The notes: generated by a model from the sequence alone, not told the origin. Positions 8,079 to 17,596 are shown, counted from the stretch's first letter. The stretch is 64,000 nucleotides of DNA from Prevotella jejuni (GCF_900187995.1 NZ_FZNZ01000002.1:118859-182858), one strand, 5' to 3'. Translations and numbers: made by a program.

Positions 8079-10202
8079 TTACTGTGGATTAATCTCGTTC
8101 AGCAAACGATCAGCGTGACCCCACTTATCCATTAAGTAGAGTACATAACGGATGTCAACACCAATACAACGTGCGAGCTTGCGATCGAAGTTGATATCGC
8201 TTGAAAGGCTATCCCAGTTACCATCAAAAGCAAGACCAATAAGGCGACCCTTGCCGTCGAACATTGGAGAACCAGAGTTACCACCAGTGATATCATTGTT
8301 AGTAAGGAAGCAAAGCTGCATCTTTCCTGTTGTCTTATCAGCATAACGACCGAAATCCTTAGCACTCATAAGCTCCATCATGACGGGCTCTACCTTGTAA
8401 TCCTCAAGTTTCTTGCCCTTCTTCATCTTCTCTACAATACTCTCAGCGGCCGTGTAATAGTTGCTATCAAAGCCTCCAAGCATATAGCCACCCACCTGTC
8501 CATAAGACAAGCGCATGGTGAAGTTGGCATCACTATAGTGTGGCATATCCATCTCCATCTGCACCTTTGCCTCGCAGAGCTTCTTCTCCTCGTTGGCAAT
8601 AGCATCTTCTTTCGTAGCATAATCAGCTAATACTTTCTGATACACCATTACGAGCTGCACTCCAAGTAAGATACCTGGGTCTTCAAGAGTCTTCTCATCA
8701 TTATAGAACTTATGCCCTTTAACGAGTAACATACTCTTTGAATAAAGCCAGTCAACATACTTCTTATAATTATTGCCAAACTTAGTCTTGATTTCATTAT
8801 ACGCCTCTGGGAGATACTGAGCAGGCACATGTTCGGCATAATTCTTCAACATTGCGGCTGTCATCTCCTTGTCAAGAGCTAAGTTCCAATCGTTACTATT
8901 GTCCTTAAACAGTATGTACTGTCCCTTAGGATCGTTCTCTGGCCCCTGTGGTTCGATAGCTCCACGAGTGATGTCAAAGGCTCTCTGAATCAACTCAGAC
9001 ACTTTCCAGAAAGACTCTCTCCAATAAGCTTGAACCAAGGCAGGCTCGTTGCTTTCCTGATAAAGTCTACTTAGTTTAGCAAAGTCGACATCTACAGAAG
9101 GGTCTTTCACCTTCTTCTCGTCTAACCACCTTTGTATCTTAGCCTCGTATTCAGCCTTTTGACGAATCAAACCAATGGAGTCTATGCACTTATTCATACC
9201 CATTGAGTTCTTCCAATAGTTCGCTGCTCCAACGTACTTGTCCTCATATTGGATACGGGTCTTCTCACTCTTATCCATATAACGCTTCATGATAGCAAGC
9301 TTAATACCACGTGCTTGCACCTGGACAGCGTTGTTTATGTCTCTACGCTGCTGTATACCGTATGAAGAAAGATATCGATTAGTAGAGCCCGGATAGCCTA
9401 TTGTCATTGCAAAGTCCTTGTCCTTATAGCCTTCAAGACTTACTGGTGCCCAGTTAGCAGGCTTATATGGCACATTATCCTTTGAGTAAGAAGCTGGTCC
9501 ATTGGTCTTAGGATCGGCATAGATACGGAACACTGAGAAGTCACTTGTCTGTCTTGGCCACATCCAATTGTCCGTTTCTCCACCGAACTTACCCATGCTC
9601 TTTGGGACAGTAAAGACCAGTCTCACATCTGGAAAATCCTGATATGTAGTTGCATAGTACTTGTTTCCCTCATAGAAAGGGTCTATACTGATATGCAAGG
9701 TCTTGTCGATAGCCTTAATAGAGTCAGTCAGATGGTTGGTAAGAGAGTCTATGATAGCCTCGGTCTGTTCGCCATTCTTTCCAGCAACAAGCTTACTCAC
9801 ACGAGCTGTAATATCCTCCTGTTTCTTCATGAAGGATACAAACAAGTCTTTGTTTGGGAGTTCCTCAGCATAGGTCTTGGCGTAGAAGCCATTCTTCATA
9901 TAGTCATGTTCTACGGTGGAATGGGCATTAATTGCACTAAATCCACAATGGTGATTGGTGAAGACCAGGCCATTTGGAGAAACAACAACGCCTGAGCAAT
10001 AGCCAGAGAAATTAATAACTGAATTGCTGATAGCGTTTGGAGCGCCATAAAGCATAGCCTGTGGCAACTGGAAACCCTCAGCTACCATTTGTTCATAGAC
10101 GGCCTCTGGCAAGTTATAGAGCGTCCACATACCTTCATCAGCATGCATAGCTGTACTACCCAATGCGAGAAGTCCGGCAATAAGTAATGTCGATTTCTTC
10201 AT
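8079..10202 (-). CDS. S46 family dipeptidyl-peptidase, DPP7-like
   Basis: A 707-residue exported serine exopeptidase that releases dipeptides from oligopeptide N-termini, central to amino-acid supply in asaccharolytic Bacteroidetes. It has a signal peptide (1-21), the catalytic His in TNHHCG (H85) and the catalytic Ser in GGNSGS (S643). Eighteen residues after the Ser is Gly661. In P. gingivalis the equivalent residue is Gly in DPP7 (hydrophobic P1) and Arg in DPP11 (Asp/Glu P1), so DPP7-type specificity is predicted. Length matches the family. It follows the flippase gene by 161 bp on the same strand. Confidence 0.93.
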   Translation of the reverse strand: MKKSTLLIAGLLALGSTAMHADEGMWTLYNLPEAVYEQMVAEGFQLPQAMLYGAPNAISNSVINFSGYCSGVVVSPNGLVFTNHHCGFSAINAHSTVEHDYMKNGFYAKTYAEELPNKDLFVSFMKKQEDITARVSKLVAGKNGEQTEAIIDSLTNHLTDSIKAIDKTLHISIDPFYEGNKYYATTYQDFPDVRLVFTVPKSMGKFGGETDNWMWPRQTSDFSVFRIYADPKTNGPASYSKDNVPYKPANWAPVSLEGYKDKDFAMTIGYPGSTNRYLSSYGIQQRRDINNAVQVQARGIKLAIMKRYMDKSEKTRIQYEDKYVGAANYWKNSMGMNKCIDSIGLIRQKAEYEAKIQRWLDEKKVKDPSVDVDFAKLSRLYQESNEPALVQAYWRESFWKVSELIQRAFDITRGAIEPQGPENDPKGQYILFKDNSNDWNLALDKEMTAAMLKNYAEHVPAQYLPEAYNEIKTKFGNNYKKYVDWLYSKSMLLVKGHKFYNDEKTLEDPGILLGVQLVMVYQKVLADYATKEDAIANEEKKLCEAKVQMEMDMPHYSDANFTMRLSYGQVGGYMLGGFDSNYYTAAESIVEKMKKGKKLEDYKVEPVMMELMSAKDFGRYADKTTGKMQLCFLTNNDITGGNSGSPMFDGKGRLIGLAFDGNWDSLSSDINFDRKLARCIGVDIRYVLYLMDKWGHADRLLNEINPQ

Positions 10203-10363
10203 ATTAATACTATTAATTAATTGATACTTACTTGTTTTCTACTTGTGTATAAAGGGTTAACAAAAATCTATGGGGAGCTTAGAGAGGGGGCGCCTACTTA
10301 TCTATAACGCTCTATAAGGCCATCCTTTATAGTCTTATAAACCCTCTTCTCCCATAATATCTC

Positions 10364-11815
10364 TTATTTCTTACCAAATCGTTTACGCAGTTGTTGCAGC
10401 GGGAAGTCATGGTATAAGACATGAGCAATGAATAGGATAATAACCAAAGTATTAATTCCTAAAGCCGCAGCAACAGACAGGTTGGCATTAGTATAGCTAA
10501 TAATAGCAAAGAAGAGACCACCTATAAGGACATAGACCCCAATACTCTTTAATGGATAATCTATCGGATACTTACGTTGACCGACGATATAAGACAGCAC
10601 CATAGCCGTAGCGTTACCCAAGAAACCTGCCCATGCACAAGCGATATAACCGTATTGGGGGACGAAAATAACGTTGATTCCGATAATTACAGCACATCCG
10701 ATACCTGAGAAGTAAGCCCCCCAAATCGTCTTATCAATGAGCTTATACCAGAAACTAAGGTTGAAGTAAACACCTGTCATGATACCTCCTGCCATCACGA
10801 TAGGCACCACCTCCAGTCCTACCCAGTAGTCACGCCCAATGATATGACGCAGAACATCCATATAGCCCATCACCACCAAGAAAGCTAAAAGCGTAAAGAT
10901 GATAAAGAACTTCATAGCTCTTGCATACGTCTCCTTATTGTCCTTGTCGCGAGCCTTACCAAAGACGAATGGTTCATAAGCATAGCGAAAGGCCTGCGTA
11001 ATCATCGACATGATCATAGCTATCTTACTTGCAGCCCCAAAGATACCCAACTGTGTATGCGCATCGCTATTCTTATAGACGTATGGGAAGATGATATAAC
11101 CTGCCGTTTGATTAAGAATACCAGCAATACCAAGGATGAGGATAGGCCAAGAATAGGATAGCATCTTCTTCGCCAAAGGCATATCAAGGAGCTTACCACT
11201 GGCAAAGAAGCCATCTTTCAACTCTCTCCAGAAGCAGAAAGTGATAGTTCCTGTACAAACAAGGTTGATGTAGAAGGCATAACCTACATCATGTCCGCCT
11301 AAGAAGAGATAGTAAACAAGGTTCAAGATGATATTCAACGCAATGAATAACAGTTTGAAGGCAGCAAACTTAATAGGGCGCTTCTTATATCTTAGATAGG
11401 CGAAAGGAATAGCCTGAAAAGCGTCTATCGCAACCGTGATAGCCATCACCCACACATACGAAGGATGTTCTGAATAGCCCATAAAGTCACAGATAGGCTG
11501 TAAGAAAACAAAGACCATCGCTATAAACAGCAGTGATGACAATCCTACTAAAGACAGAGTAGTTGAGTAAACCTTCTGTGGGTCTTGGTCAGTCTTGTTG
11601 GCATAACGGAAGAAAGTAGTCTCCATACCATACGTCAGAACCACCAACAGCAAGGCTGTATAGGCATAGATGTTTGTTATAACACCATATCCACCGCTCG
11701 CAGCACTAATCTTTGCAGTATAGAGGGGTACGAGAAGATAGTTTAAGAACCTTCCGATAATACTGCTAAAGCCATAGATAGCAGTGTCTTTTGCCAGTGA
11801 TTTTAAATTTGCCAT
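10364..11815 (-). CDS. Polysaccharide flippase, Wzx/MATE-like
   Basis: A 483-residue integral membrane protein with about 14 hydrophobic segments and no signal peptide. The N-terminus (DTAIYGFSSIIGRFLNYLLV) is typical of the polysaccharide biosynthesis/MVF-type flippases that move lipid-linked glycans across the inner membrane. No glycosyltransferases are adjacent, so this is a stand-alone flippase and its substrate cannot be inferred. It lies 90 bp downstream of the SpmA/B-like gene, the gap being filled by a 9-bp minisatellite. Confidence 0.88.
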   Translation of the reverse strand: MANLKSLAKDTAIYGFSSIIGRFLNYLLVPLYTAKISAASGGYGVITNIYAYTALLLVVLTYGMETTFFRYANKTDQDPQKVYSTTLSLVGLSSLLFIAMVFVFLQPICDFMGYSEHPSYVWVMAITVAIDAFQAIPFAYLRYKKRPIKFAAFKLLFIALNIILNLVYYLFLGGHDVGYAFYINLVCTGTITFCFWRELKDGFFASGKLLDMPLAKKMLSYSWPILILGIAGILNQTAGYIIFPYVYKNSDAHTQLGIFGAASKIAMIMSMITQAFRYAYEPFVFGKARDKDNKETYARAMKFFIIFTLLAFLVVMGYMDVLRHIIGRDYWVGLEVVPIVMAGGIMTGVYFNLSFWYKLIDKTIWGAYFSGIGCAVIIGINVIFVPQYGYIACAWAGFLGNATAMVLSYIVGQRKYPIDYPLKSIGVYVLIGGLFFAIISYTNANLSVAAALGINTLVIILFIAHVLYHDFPLQQLRKRFGKK

Positions 11816-11843
11816 TGTCGTTTTGTAGTTTAGCTTATTTGCC

Positions 11844-11888
11844 CTATTAGGCTAATAAGGCTTATAGGGCTAACAGCCCAATAGTTTA
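11844..11888. repeat. 9-bp minisatellite, locus 1
   Basis: Five consecutive 9-mers: CTATTAGGC, TAATAAGGC, TTATAGGGC, TAACAGCCC, AATAGTTTA. It lies in the short gap between two co-directional minus-strand genes. Confidence 0.8.
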
Positions 11889-11905
11889 ATAGACTCTATT
11901 ATCTC

Positions 11906-13132
11906 CTAAAAGAATATATAGCAGACGGCGATAGCGGCTATTACACCCGCCAAATCAGCTAACAGTCCACAGGCCAATGCGTGGCGAGTGTAGCGTATTC
12001 CGATACTGCCAAAATAAACTGCAAGAATATAAAAGGTGGTATCTGTTGAACCTTGGAAGATACAACTCAATCTGCCAACGAATGAGTCAACACCAAAGGT
12101 TTTCATTGATTCCAACATAAGGCCACGTGCTCCACTACCTGAAAGGGGTTTCATAAAGGCTGTGGGGAGTGCATCCACGAATCTTGTGTCAAGTCCACAT
12201 TGCTGTACAACCCACCTTATACCATCTATCAAGAGGTCTAACGCACCAGAAGCACGTAGCACTCCTACTGCCACAAGGATAGCTACTAAATAAGGAATAA
12301 TACGTACTGCGGTTTGGAAACCATCTTTCGCTCCTTCGATGAAAGCGTCATAAACATTCACCTTCCGCCACATACCAACAACGATGAAAAGGACGATTAT
12401 CGACATGATAATCAAGTTTGACGCTACTTTAGTTACCGTATTCATCGTTTGCTTATCCATCTGTCCGAATCCCCACATTACCAGTCCGACAAAGCCAATG
12501 ATACCAACAAGACCCAAGAACAATGTTGGTTGGAAGATATTGACACGTTGCCACGCTGCTGTAAGGAGTATACCTGCTATCGTCGCAACCGTTGTTGCCA
12601 ACAAGATAGGGATGAACACGTCCATTGGCTGTGCTGCTCCGTTCATGCTCCGATAGCCAAGAATAGTCGTAGGGATAAGCGTCAAACCCGAAGTATTCAG
12701 TACTAAGAACATTATCATTGGGTTTGTTGCCGTGTCTTTCTTGGTGTTCAGTTCTTGCATCTGCGCCATCGCTTTCAATCCAGTAGGGGTGGCTGCATTG
12801 TCAAGGCCCAACATGTTTGACGCAATATTCATAAAGATAGACCCCATAACAGGGTGATTCTTAGGAATATCAGGGAAGAGCTTTGAGAAGAAAGGGCTAA
12901 GCATACGTGCAAGAACATTTACTACACCAGCCTTTTCGCCAATCTTCATGATTCCCAACCACAGTGCTAAGACACCTGTAAGACCGATAGAAGTCGTGAA
13001 AGCTGTCTTAGATGAGTCGAATGTGGATAGCATCATCCTACTGAATATGTCTGTGTCTCCCATCAAGAGAGAGACGAGTCCGAAGATAAATGAGATGAGA
13101 AAGAATCCTATCCAAATATAGTTCAGTGCCAT
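11906..13132 (-). CDS. SpmA/SpmB-like membrane protein (nucleoside recognition domains)
   Basis: A 408-residue multi-pass protein containing two Gate/nucleoside-recognition domains, equivalent to a fusion of SpmA and SpmB. Typical blocks are PVMGSIFMNIASNMLGLDNAA-type sequence near residue 100, NPMIMFLVLNTSGLTLIPTT near 140, and FVDALPTAFMKPLSGSGARG plus CIFQGSTDTTFY in the C-terminal half. The family is common in non-sporulating Bacteroidetes, where its substrate is unknown. Minus-strand CAAAGGTA at 13198-13205 gives a TACCTTTG -7 box upstream. Confidence 0.88.
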   Translation of the reverse strand: MALNYIWIGFFLISFIFGLVSLLMGDTDIFSRMMLSTFDSSKTAFTTSIGLTGVLALWLGIMKIGEKAGVVNVLARMLSPFFSKLFPDIPKNHPVMGSIFMNIASNMLGLDNAATPTGLKAMAQMQELNTKKDTATNPMIMFLVLNTSGLTLIPTTILGYRSMNGAAQPMDVFIPILLATTVATIAGILLTAAWQRVNIFQPTLFLGLVGIIGFVGLVMWGFGQMDKQTMNTVTKVASNLIIMSIIVLFIVVGMWRKVNVYDAFIEGAKDGFQTAVRIIPYLVAILVAVGVLRASGALDLLIDGIRWVVQQCGLDTRFVDALPTAFMKPLSGSGARGLMLESMKTFGVDSFVGRLSCIFQGSTDTTFYILAVYFGSIGIRYTRHALACGLLADLAGVIAAIAVCYIFF

Positions 13133-13197
13133 TTATTGCTGCTTATAATTGTTTTAAAATGTCTGTTATATATCAGAAACGGGGACAGACAGCCCCA

Positions 13198-13205
13198 CAA
13201 AGGTA
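13198..13205 (-). promoter_or_regulatory. -7 box of the SpmA/B-like gene
   Basis: TACCTTTG on the minus strand, 66 bp upstream of the start. A TTTG lies 16 bp further up, shorter than the usual 19-20 bp, so the match is partial. Confidence 0.4.
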
Positions 13206-13430
13206 CCATGCTTTCCCAATGCAAAGATAAACATTTCTGTGTGAACCTACGGCATAATAAACTAAAAAGATGTTGTTTGTGTCCGTGTTTCTAATTGTTT
13301 TGTCGATAATATGCCGTGGGTTGTTTTCTTAAACCATGTCTAAACAACCCTTATTGCACCTTGTTTTTCTATCTTTTATCGATGATTAAGCCGTTAGACA
13401 CATATTGTTTAATCTTTTTAACATACCTAA

Positions 13431-13463
13431 TTGTGTATATATAGTATGAAGTCTTTATCTTTG
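13431..13463 (+). promoter_or_regulatory. Promoter of the 13559 gene
   Basis: TATCTTTG at 13456-13463 with a TTGTG element beginning at 13431, about 20 bp upstream, matches the Bacteroidetes form with an imperfect -33 box. The predicted leader is about 90 nt. No other feature is seen in 13133-13558 apart from the divergent -7 box. Confidence 0.6.
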
Positions 13464-13558
13464 CAAACATCTTTTTCGGATAGAATTGTATCTCTTTCCG
13501 ATTACTATTAATACATAATTAGTCACTTTGCGAATACAGATAGTAACTGTAAGACTAT

Positions 13559-13993
13559 ATGGGTATATTCGATTTGTTTAAGAAGAGTAAGCGAGAAACG
13601 CAACAGAAGGGCCAATGTTTCTTAGATAAAGAGGAGACCGAGGAGGTCGATTTATGGTCTAAAGCTTGTGTAGCAGAGCCTCAATGTTATGAAAAAGAGG
13701 GCAAGGAAAAGCTCCTTAGCTTCGTTATAACAGAGGGTGTCAACACTATCCTACCAATGTTTCCTAACGAGTTATACAAGAACAAGGAAGATAGCTTCGC
13801 TGACATACGCCTTAAATTCGTTAGTACAACGAACCAAGGAGAGGTAGTCGACCTACCTTTCTTTCATTGTGTACCTGCTTTATCGAACTATGCTGTGGAG
13901 TACAGAGAGCCTAATGTATTGATTAGAGGACTGAATGCGGCTGAGATGGGCTTGCTGATTTCAAGTGTCAAGCAGTCATTAAACCGCCTATAA
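13559..13993 (+). CDS. Hypothetical cytoplasmic protein, 144 aa
   Basis: No signal peptide or membrane segment. The N-terminus (MGIFDLFKKSKRE) is an amphipathic basic helix that could touch membrane. The rest is a compact alpha/beta-looking domain rich in Glu/Lys with the phrase LPMFPNELYKNKEDSFADIR near residue 70. It has its own promoter and terminator, so it is expressed as a single gene. The family is not recognised. Confidence 0.7.
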   Translation: MGIFDLFKKSKRETQQKGQCFLDKEETEEVDLWSKACVAEPQCYEKEGKEKLLSFVITEGVNTILPMFPNELYKNKEDSFADIRLKFVSTTNQGEVVDLPFFHCVPALSNYAVEYREPNVLIRGLNAAEMGLLISSVKQSLNRL

Positions 13994-14029
13994 ACGCCTG
14001 AAAAGGAGACTACATTATCAATCGTCAAG

Positions 14030-14078
14030 AATACCGATTATGGTTGCAAGAGATTTTGCCCATAGTCGGCTTTTTCGT
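14030..14078 (+). terminator. Terminator of the 13559 gene
   Basis: Arms CCGATTATGG and CCATAGTCGG pair with one G-U wobble and are followed by CTTTTTCGTTTT, about 40 bp past the stop codon. Confidence 0.8.
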
Positions 14079-14271
14079 TTTCAACCTTCTTAAATAGCCC
14101 ATTCCATCGAAGAAAAAGGGACTAACCTATCCTCCCTTCCTCTCAAAACGCTACTCATTACCGACACGATAAAGCTTAGTTAGCCTTTGAGACAAGTTGC
14201 AACTAAGTACTTAACCCTTCTTTCTTATTCCATTCCATCAACTGAATTACAGCCACAAAGACACTCCCCAG

Positions 14272-14385
14272 CGAATTATTTTCATGAAGAAAAAGAATTA
14301 TTTACATGAAAAGAAATATTTTTTTTCATGAGAAGAAATATTTTTTTTCATGAGAAGAAATATTTTTTTTCATGAAAAAAATTCG
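14272..14385. repeat. 22-bp-phased CATGAA element, copy R3 (five cores)
   Basis: This is the longest copy: 114 bp, exactly one 22-bp unit more than the others. Cores lie at 14283, 14305, 14327, 14349 and 14371. The ends are CGAATTATTTTCATGA and CATGAAAAAAATTCG. It lies between convergent genes. Confidence 0.92.
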
Positions 14386-14582
14386 GAGAAGGATGGTATG
14401 CAGTGCGAAAAGGATGGTATAATAACCTTTTAGTTCAGCCCTTTCAGCCCTTTAATGACGGCTTCTTCCACCCAAGAAATAAGTTGATTACACACAAAAA
14501 CACCTATGCCATTGTTCATAGACAGCACCTTATCGATTCTTTGTCGTAGTTAGCCCAACAAGAGACAGGCAAGAAAAGGAAA

Positions 14583-14625
14583 GGCTGAAATCCCTTACAG
14601 AATTCCAGCCTCTTATGTTCACGAG
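14583..14625 (-). terminator. Terminator of the glutaminyl cyclase gene
   Basis: On the minus strand GGCTGGAAT and ATTTCAGCC form a stem around a 10-nt loop, followed by a T-rich tract (TTTCCTTTTC), about 30 bp past the stop. Confidence 0.75.
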
Positions 14626-14651
14626 TAATAAAAACGTCTACCGTTACTCTT

Positions 14652-15671
14652 TTACAATGAATACAACACCTGAATAACAGTCTGTCCTACTGCCTGCAGC
14701 GTATTTTTATCAATATGCTCCATCGTGTCGTTGACCGTATGCCAGGTCGGACCGAAAGAGCTTTGTTGGCAATCAGGATAGTAAGGAATAATGTCTACGG
14801 TAGGAATACCAGCATACTGATTAACAGGAACATGGTCGTCTGTAACCATTCCACCGATGTTGTCTGGGAAATAAGAGCCATAGCCAGCCGACTTAGCAGC
14901 TTCCCAAACACGGCTAACGACGTCAGGAGCAAGCTGGACAGACATACCCTCGCGATAGAACTGCGCTCCTTCGCCCCCTACCATATCAAGAAGAATACCG
15001 AATTGAGGCTTAACTGCTGTCGGGAAGTTCTTTGCGTAGTATTGAGCACCTAATGCCCAAGAGTCTTCACTATTCTGATATCCAGTCGCCCAGGTCGGTA
15101 CTCCCCAGTCTTCTGCATCGAAACAAACGAAGTCAACACCCACTGTTAGCTTCTTATCGGCCTGCAACTGACGTGCTAACTCAAGCATTACAGCCACACC
15201 ACTGGCCCCATCATTGGCAGCCATAACAGGTTTCTTGTGGTTAGTCGAGTCTGGGTCGTTGTCTGCCCAAGGCCTACTATCCCAGTGCGCACATATTAAG
15301 ATGCGTCTCTTAGCTTGTGGATTGAATCGTGCAATGATATTGGTTGACTTCAACACCGTACCATCATAGCCTTTTAAGTCAGCCGTTTGTTCCTTGACCT
15401 CACAGCCATATTGCTTGAACTTCTCTACTATCCACTTGCCACACTTGTCATGGGCAGCAGAGTTCATCACACGTGGCCCAAACGCACACTGCGCTGCTGT
15501 GAAAGCGTAGGCAGAGTCTGCATTGAACGAAGGACCGACAGGTTTGGCCGTAGCAACAGTGTCTGTAGTATTCACATTACTACTTGCTTTACCCTTACAG
15601 CCGAACGTTACGGTTGTAAGCAACACTGCCACGAGGCAACCAAAAAGGGGATTTAAGTTTGTTCTCATCAT
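14652..15671 (-). CDS. Glutaminyl-peptide cyclotransferase, lipoprotein (M28 fold)
   Basis: A 339-residue zinc enzyme of the M28 aminopeptidase fold. It has a lipobox-type signal (TVTFGC) and a Ser/Thr linker, so it is probably a lipoprotein. Metal and active-site blocks are CAHWDSRPWADND (about 127-139), AANDGASGVAVMLELA, FDAEDWG, DMVGGEGAQF and TWHTVNDT. The DSRPWADND phrase is typical of bacterial enzymes resembling mammalian (type II) glutaminyl cyclases described in oral Bacteroidetes, which form pyroglutamate on periplasmic protein N-termini exposed after signal cleavage. Plain M28 aminopeptidase is the alternative. Confidence 0.85.
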   Translation of the reverse strand: MMRTNLNPLFGCLVAVLLTTVTFGCKGKASSNVNTTDTVATAKPVGPSFNADSAYAFTAAQCAFGPRVMNSAAHDKCGKWIVEKFKQYGCEVKEQTADLKGYDGTVLKSTNIIARFNPQAKRRILICAHWDSRPWADNDPDSTNHKKPVMAANDGASGVAVMLELARQLQADKKLTVGVDFVCFDAEDWGVPTWATGYQNSEDSWALGAQYYAKNFPTAVKPQFGILLDMVGGEGAQFYREGMSVQLAPDVVSRVWEAAKSAGYGSYFPDNIGGMVTDDHVPVNQYAGIPTVDIIPYYPDCQQSSFGPTWHTVNDTMEHIDKNTLQAVGQTVIQVLYSL

Positions 15672-15733
15672 TGATTACGTTCTTATTCTCCGCCACCTCT
15701 ATTTAAAAAGTAGCTGAAGACGATTCTATTCGT

Positions 15734-17596
15734 TTACTTTCTTACACTCTGTACCTTTGCCATTACACGAAGCCAGTTGGCTCCCCATATCTTTTCTATG
15801 TCTCGTTCGCTGTACTTACGACGGAGGAGATGGAGGGTGAAGTTTATCATTTCGCTGGCATCACACATACCTCTTACAGTGCCATCACCGTCGAAGTCGG
15901 TGCCAACTCCTACATGATCGATACCCATGATGTCGATGGCATGCTCGAGATGGGCTATGGCGTCCATCACTGTCGCCTCTCCGCTCTTCTTCAAGAAACC
16001 TTGATAAAGCGTGATGTGGGCCACCCCACCCTTCTTTGCCAAGGCTCTCATCTGGTCGTCAGTAAGGTTACGAGGGACGTCACAGAGTGCTTTACTGTTT
16101 GAATGACTACATACGATTGGCATCGAACTGATGTCTAATGCGTCATAAAAACTCTTCTCTCCGCCATGGCTAAGGTCGACCATAATACCATTGCGGTTCA
16201 TCTCTTTGATGACTTCCTCACCAAACTTACTTACGCCACCATGGGTGTTGCAGCCTCGTGCAGAGTCGCATATATCATTGTCACCATTGTGACAAAGGGT
16301 AATATAGGTCACACCTCGCTGTGCAAAATGCTTGACATTCTCAAGCTTATGTTCCAAGGCAAGACCATTCTCAATGGCAAACATGATGCTCTTACGCCCC
16401 TTACGCTTGTCTTCATAGAGGTCGGATGGGGTGCGAGCTATACTGATATAACGTTGATTCTGCTTGACTATTTCCTCGATTTTATCGAAGATAAGGTCGG
16501 CATAAGCGGCAGGTGAGAGATGATCTAACACCTCTGTAAGGTTAGGATTAAAGCGTTTTAGCCCCTCAACATCAATCTTTGATGAGAAAGACTCACCTAT
16601 CTTCGGTTGTGGAAGGTATGCGGCCATCGTCACAGCATCCTGTCTTCCATCCGTCATCTTGTGTAGATCGTATAGAATACGAGGGTCGCGCTGTTCAAAG
16701 TGGACGCCTTGTGGGAAGAACATCGGCGTGTCGCAGTGTGTATCAAGCGTCAGGATACGCTGGTGAAGTTGCTTAGCAAGATAGAAGTTGTTAGCCTGTC
16801 CGACAAGCCACTGAAATAGTTTGCCGCCTTCTTCACCCATCCATTCAGGATGCCACTGTACTCCCATGATAGGCTTAAACTCACTACTCTCTATACATTC
16901 GATAACTCCATCGGGAGAGAGAGCCGTCACACGAAAGCGATTTCCAGCCTCCTTCACCGCTTGATGATGGAAACTATTGACCATGAGGCGTTCTTCCTTG
17001 TAGAGAGCATAGAGTACAGAAGACTTGAGAACAGTCACGCTATGCGTCGCTTCACTGCGTTCTGCGTCCTGTGAATGCTTGAGTGTTGCAGCATGAAAGG
17101 TTGTGATAGTCTTGTCTTTGCTCAACTTCTTCTCTACAGTCTCATCCGTTTTGATATAGTCTTCATAGATGTCCTGCTGTATTTTCCCGCCTAAGGCGAC
17201 AGCAAGATTTTGTATTCCTCGACAGATACCAAGGATAGGCACTTGTCGATTATAGGCCAAACGAATTAGCATAAGTTCTGGTAGATCACGCTCAGCATTG
17301 ATGTTGTGCAGCTTAGCTGAGGGTTCTTCTCCGTACCAAAGAGGGTTAATATCGGCCCCACCAGTGAGGAGAAGGCCATCTAAATGGTCGAGTGTATTGA
17401 CAAGAACATCCTTATCAGCAATAGGAGGAACCAACATTGGAACGCCACCAGCCGCTACCACCTGCTTATAATAGACATTCCTTAACGCTGCATCACCATT
17501 CATATAATTGGTTGTAATACCTATTATAGGCTTACGCTTAGCCTCTGGGAATGTGGCATACACCTTTTCAAGGTGTTCCTGAATATCATATTGCAT
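15734..17596 (-). CDS. Fusion: C26 gamma-glutamyl hydrolase plus M19 dipeptidase
   Basis: A 620-residue protein of two hydrolases. Residues 20-275 are a class I amidotransferase-like peptidase C26 domain with nucleophile Cys125 in GICRG and His249/Glu251 in VQWHPEW, as in PuuD-type gamma-glutamyl-GABA hydrolases. Residues 281-615 are an M19 renal-dipeptidase-like metal domain with HCD (287-289), VDLSHGG, SHSN and GVGTDFDGDG blocks. There is no signal peptide, so it is cytoplasmic. Joining gamma-glutamyl cleavage to dipeptide cleavage suggests stepwise breakdown of gamma-glutamyl or D-amino-acid peptides; this is inference. An Lrp regulator lies directly upstream. Confidence 0.9.
   Translation of the reverse strand: MQYDIQEHLEKVYATFPEAKRKPIIGITTNYMNGDAALRNVYYKQVVAAGGVPMLVPPIADKDVLVNTLDHLDGLLLTGGADINPLWYGEEPSAKLHNINAERDLPELMLIRLAYNRQVPILGICRGIQNLAVALGGKIQQDIYEDYIKTDETVEKKLSKDKTITTFHAATLKHSQDAERSEATHSVTVLKSSVLYALYKEERLMVNSFHHQAVKEAGNRFRVTALSPDGVIECIESSEFKPIMGVQWHPEWMGEEGGKLFQWLVGQANNFYLAKQLHQRILTLDTHCDTPMFFPQGVHFEQRDPRILYDLHKMTDGRQDAVTMAAYLPQPKIGESFSSKIDVEGLKRFNPNLTEVLDHLSPAAYADLIFDKIEEIVKQNQRYISIARTPSDLYEDKRKGRKSIMFAIENGLALEHKLENVKHFAQRGVTYITLCHNGDNDICDSARGCNTHGGVSKFGEEVIKEMNRNGIMVDLSHGGEKSFYDALDISSMPIVCSHSNSKALCDVPRNLTDDQMRALAKKGGVAHITLYQGFLKKSGEATVMDAIAHLEHAIDIMGIDHVGVGTDFDGDGTVRGMCDASEMINFTLHLLRRKYSERDIEKIWGANWLRVMAKVQSVRK

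Noticed and set aside
14272..14385. CATGAA elements as a CRISPR array
   Set aside because: Units are 22 bp in total with no unique spacers between repeats and no cas genes; all copies share the same sequence.
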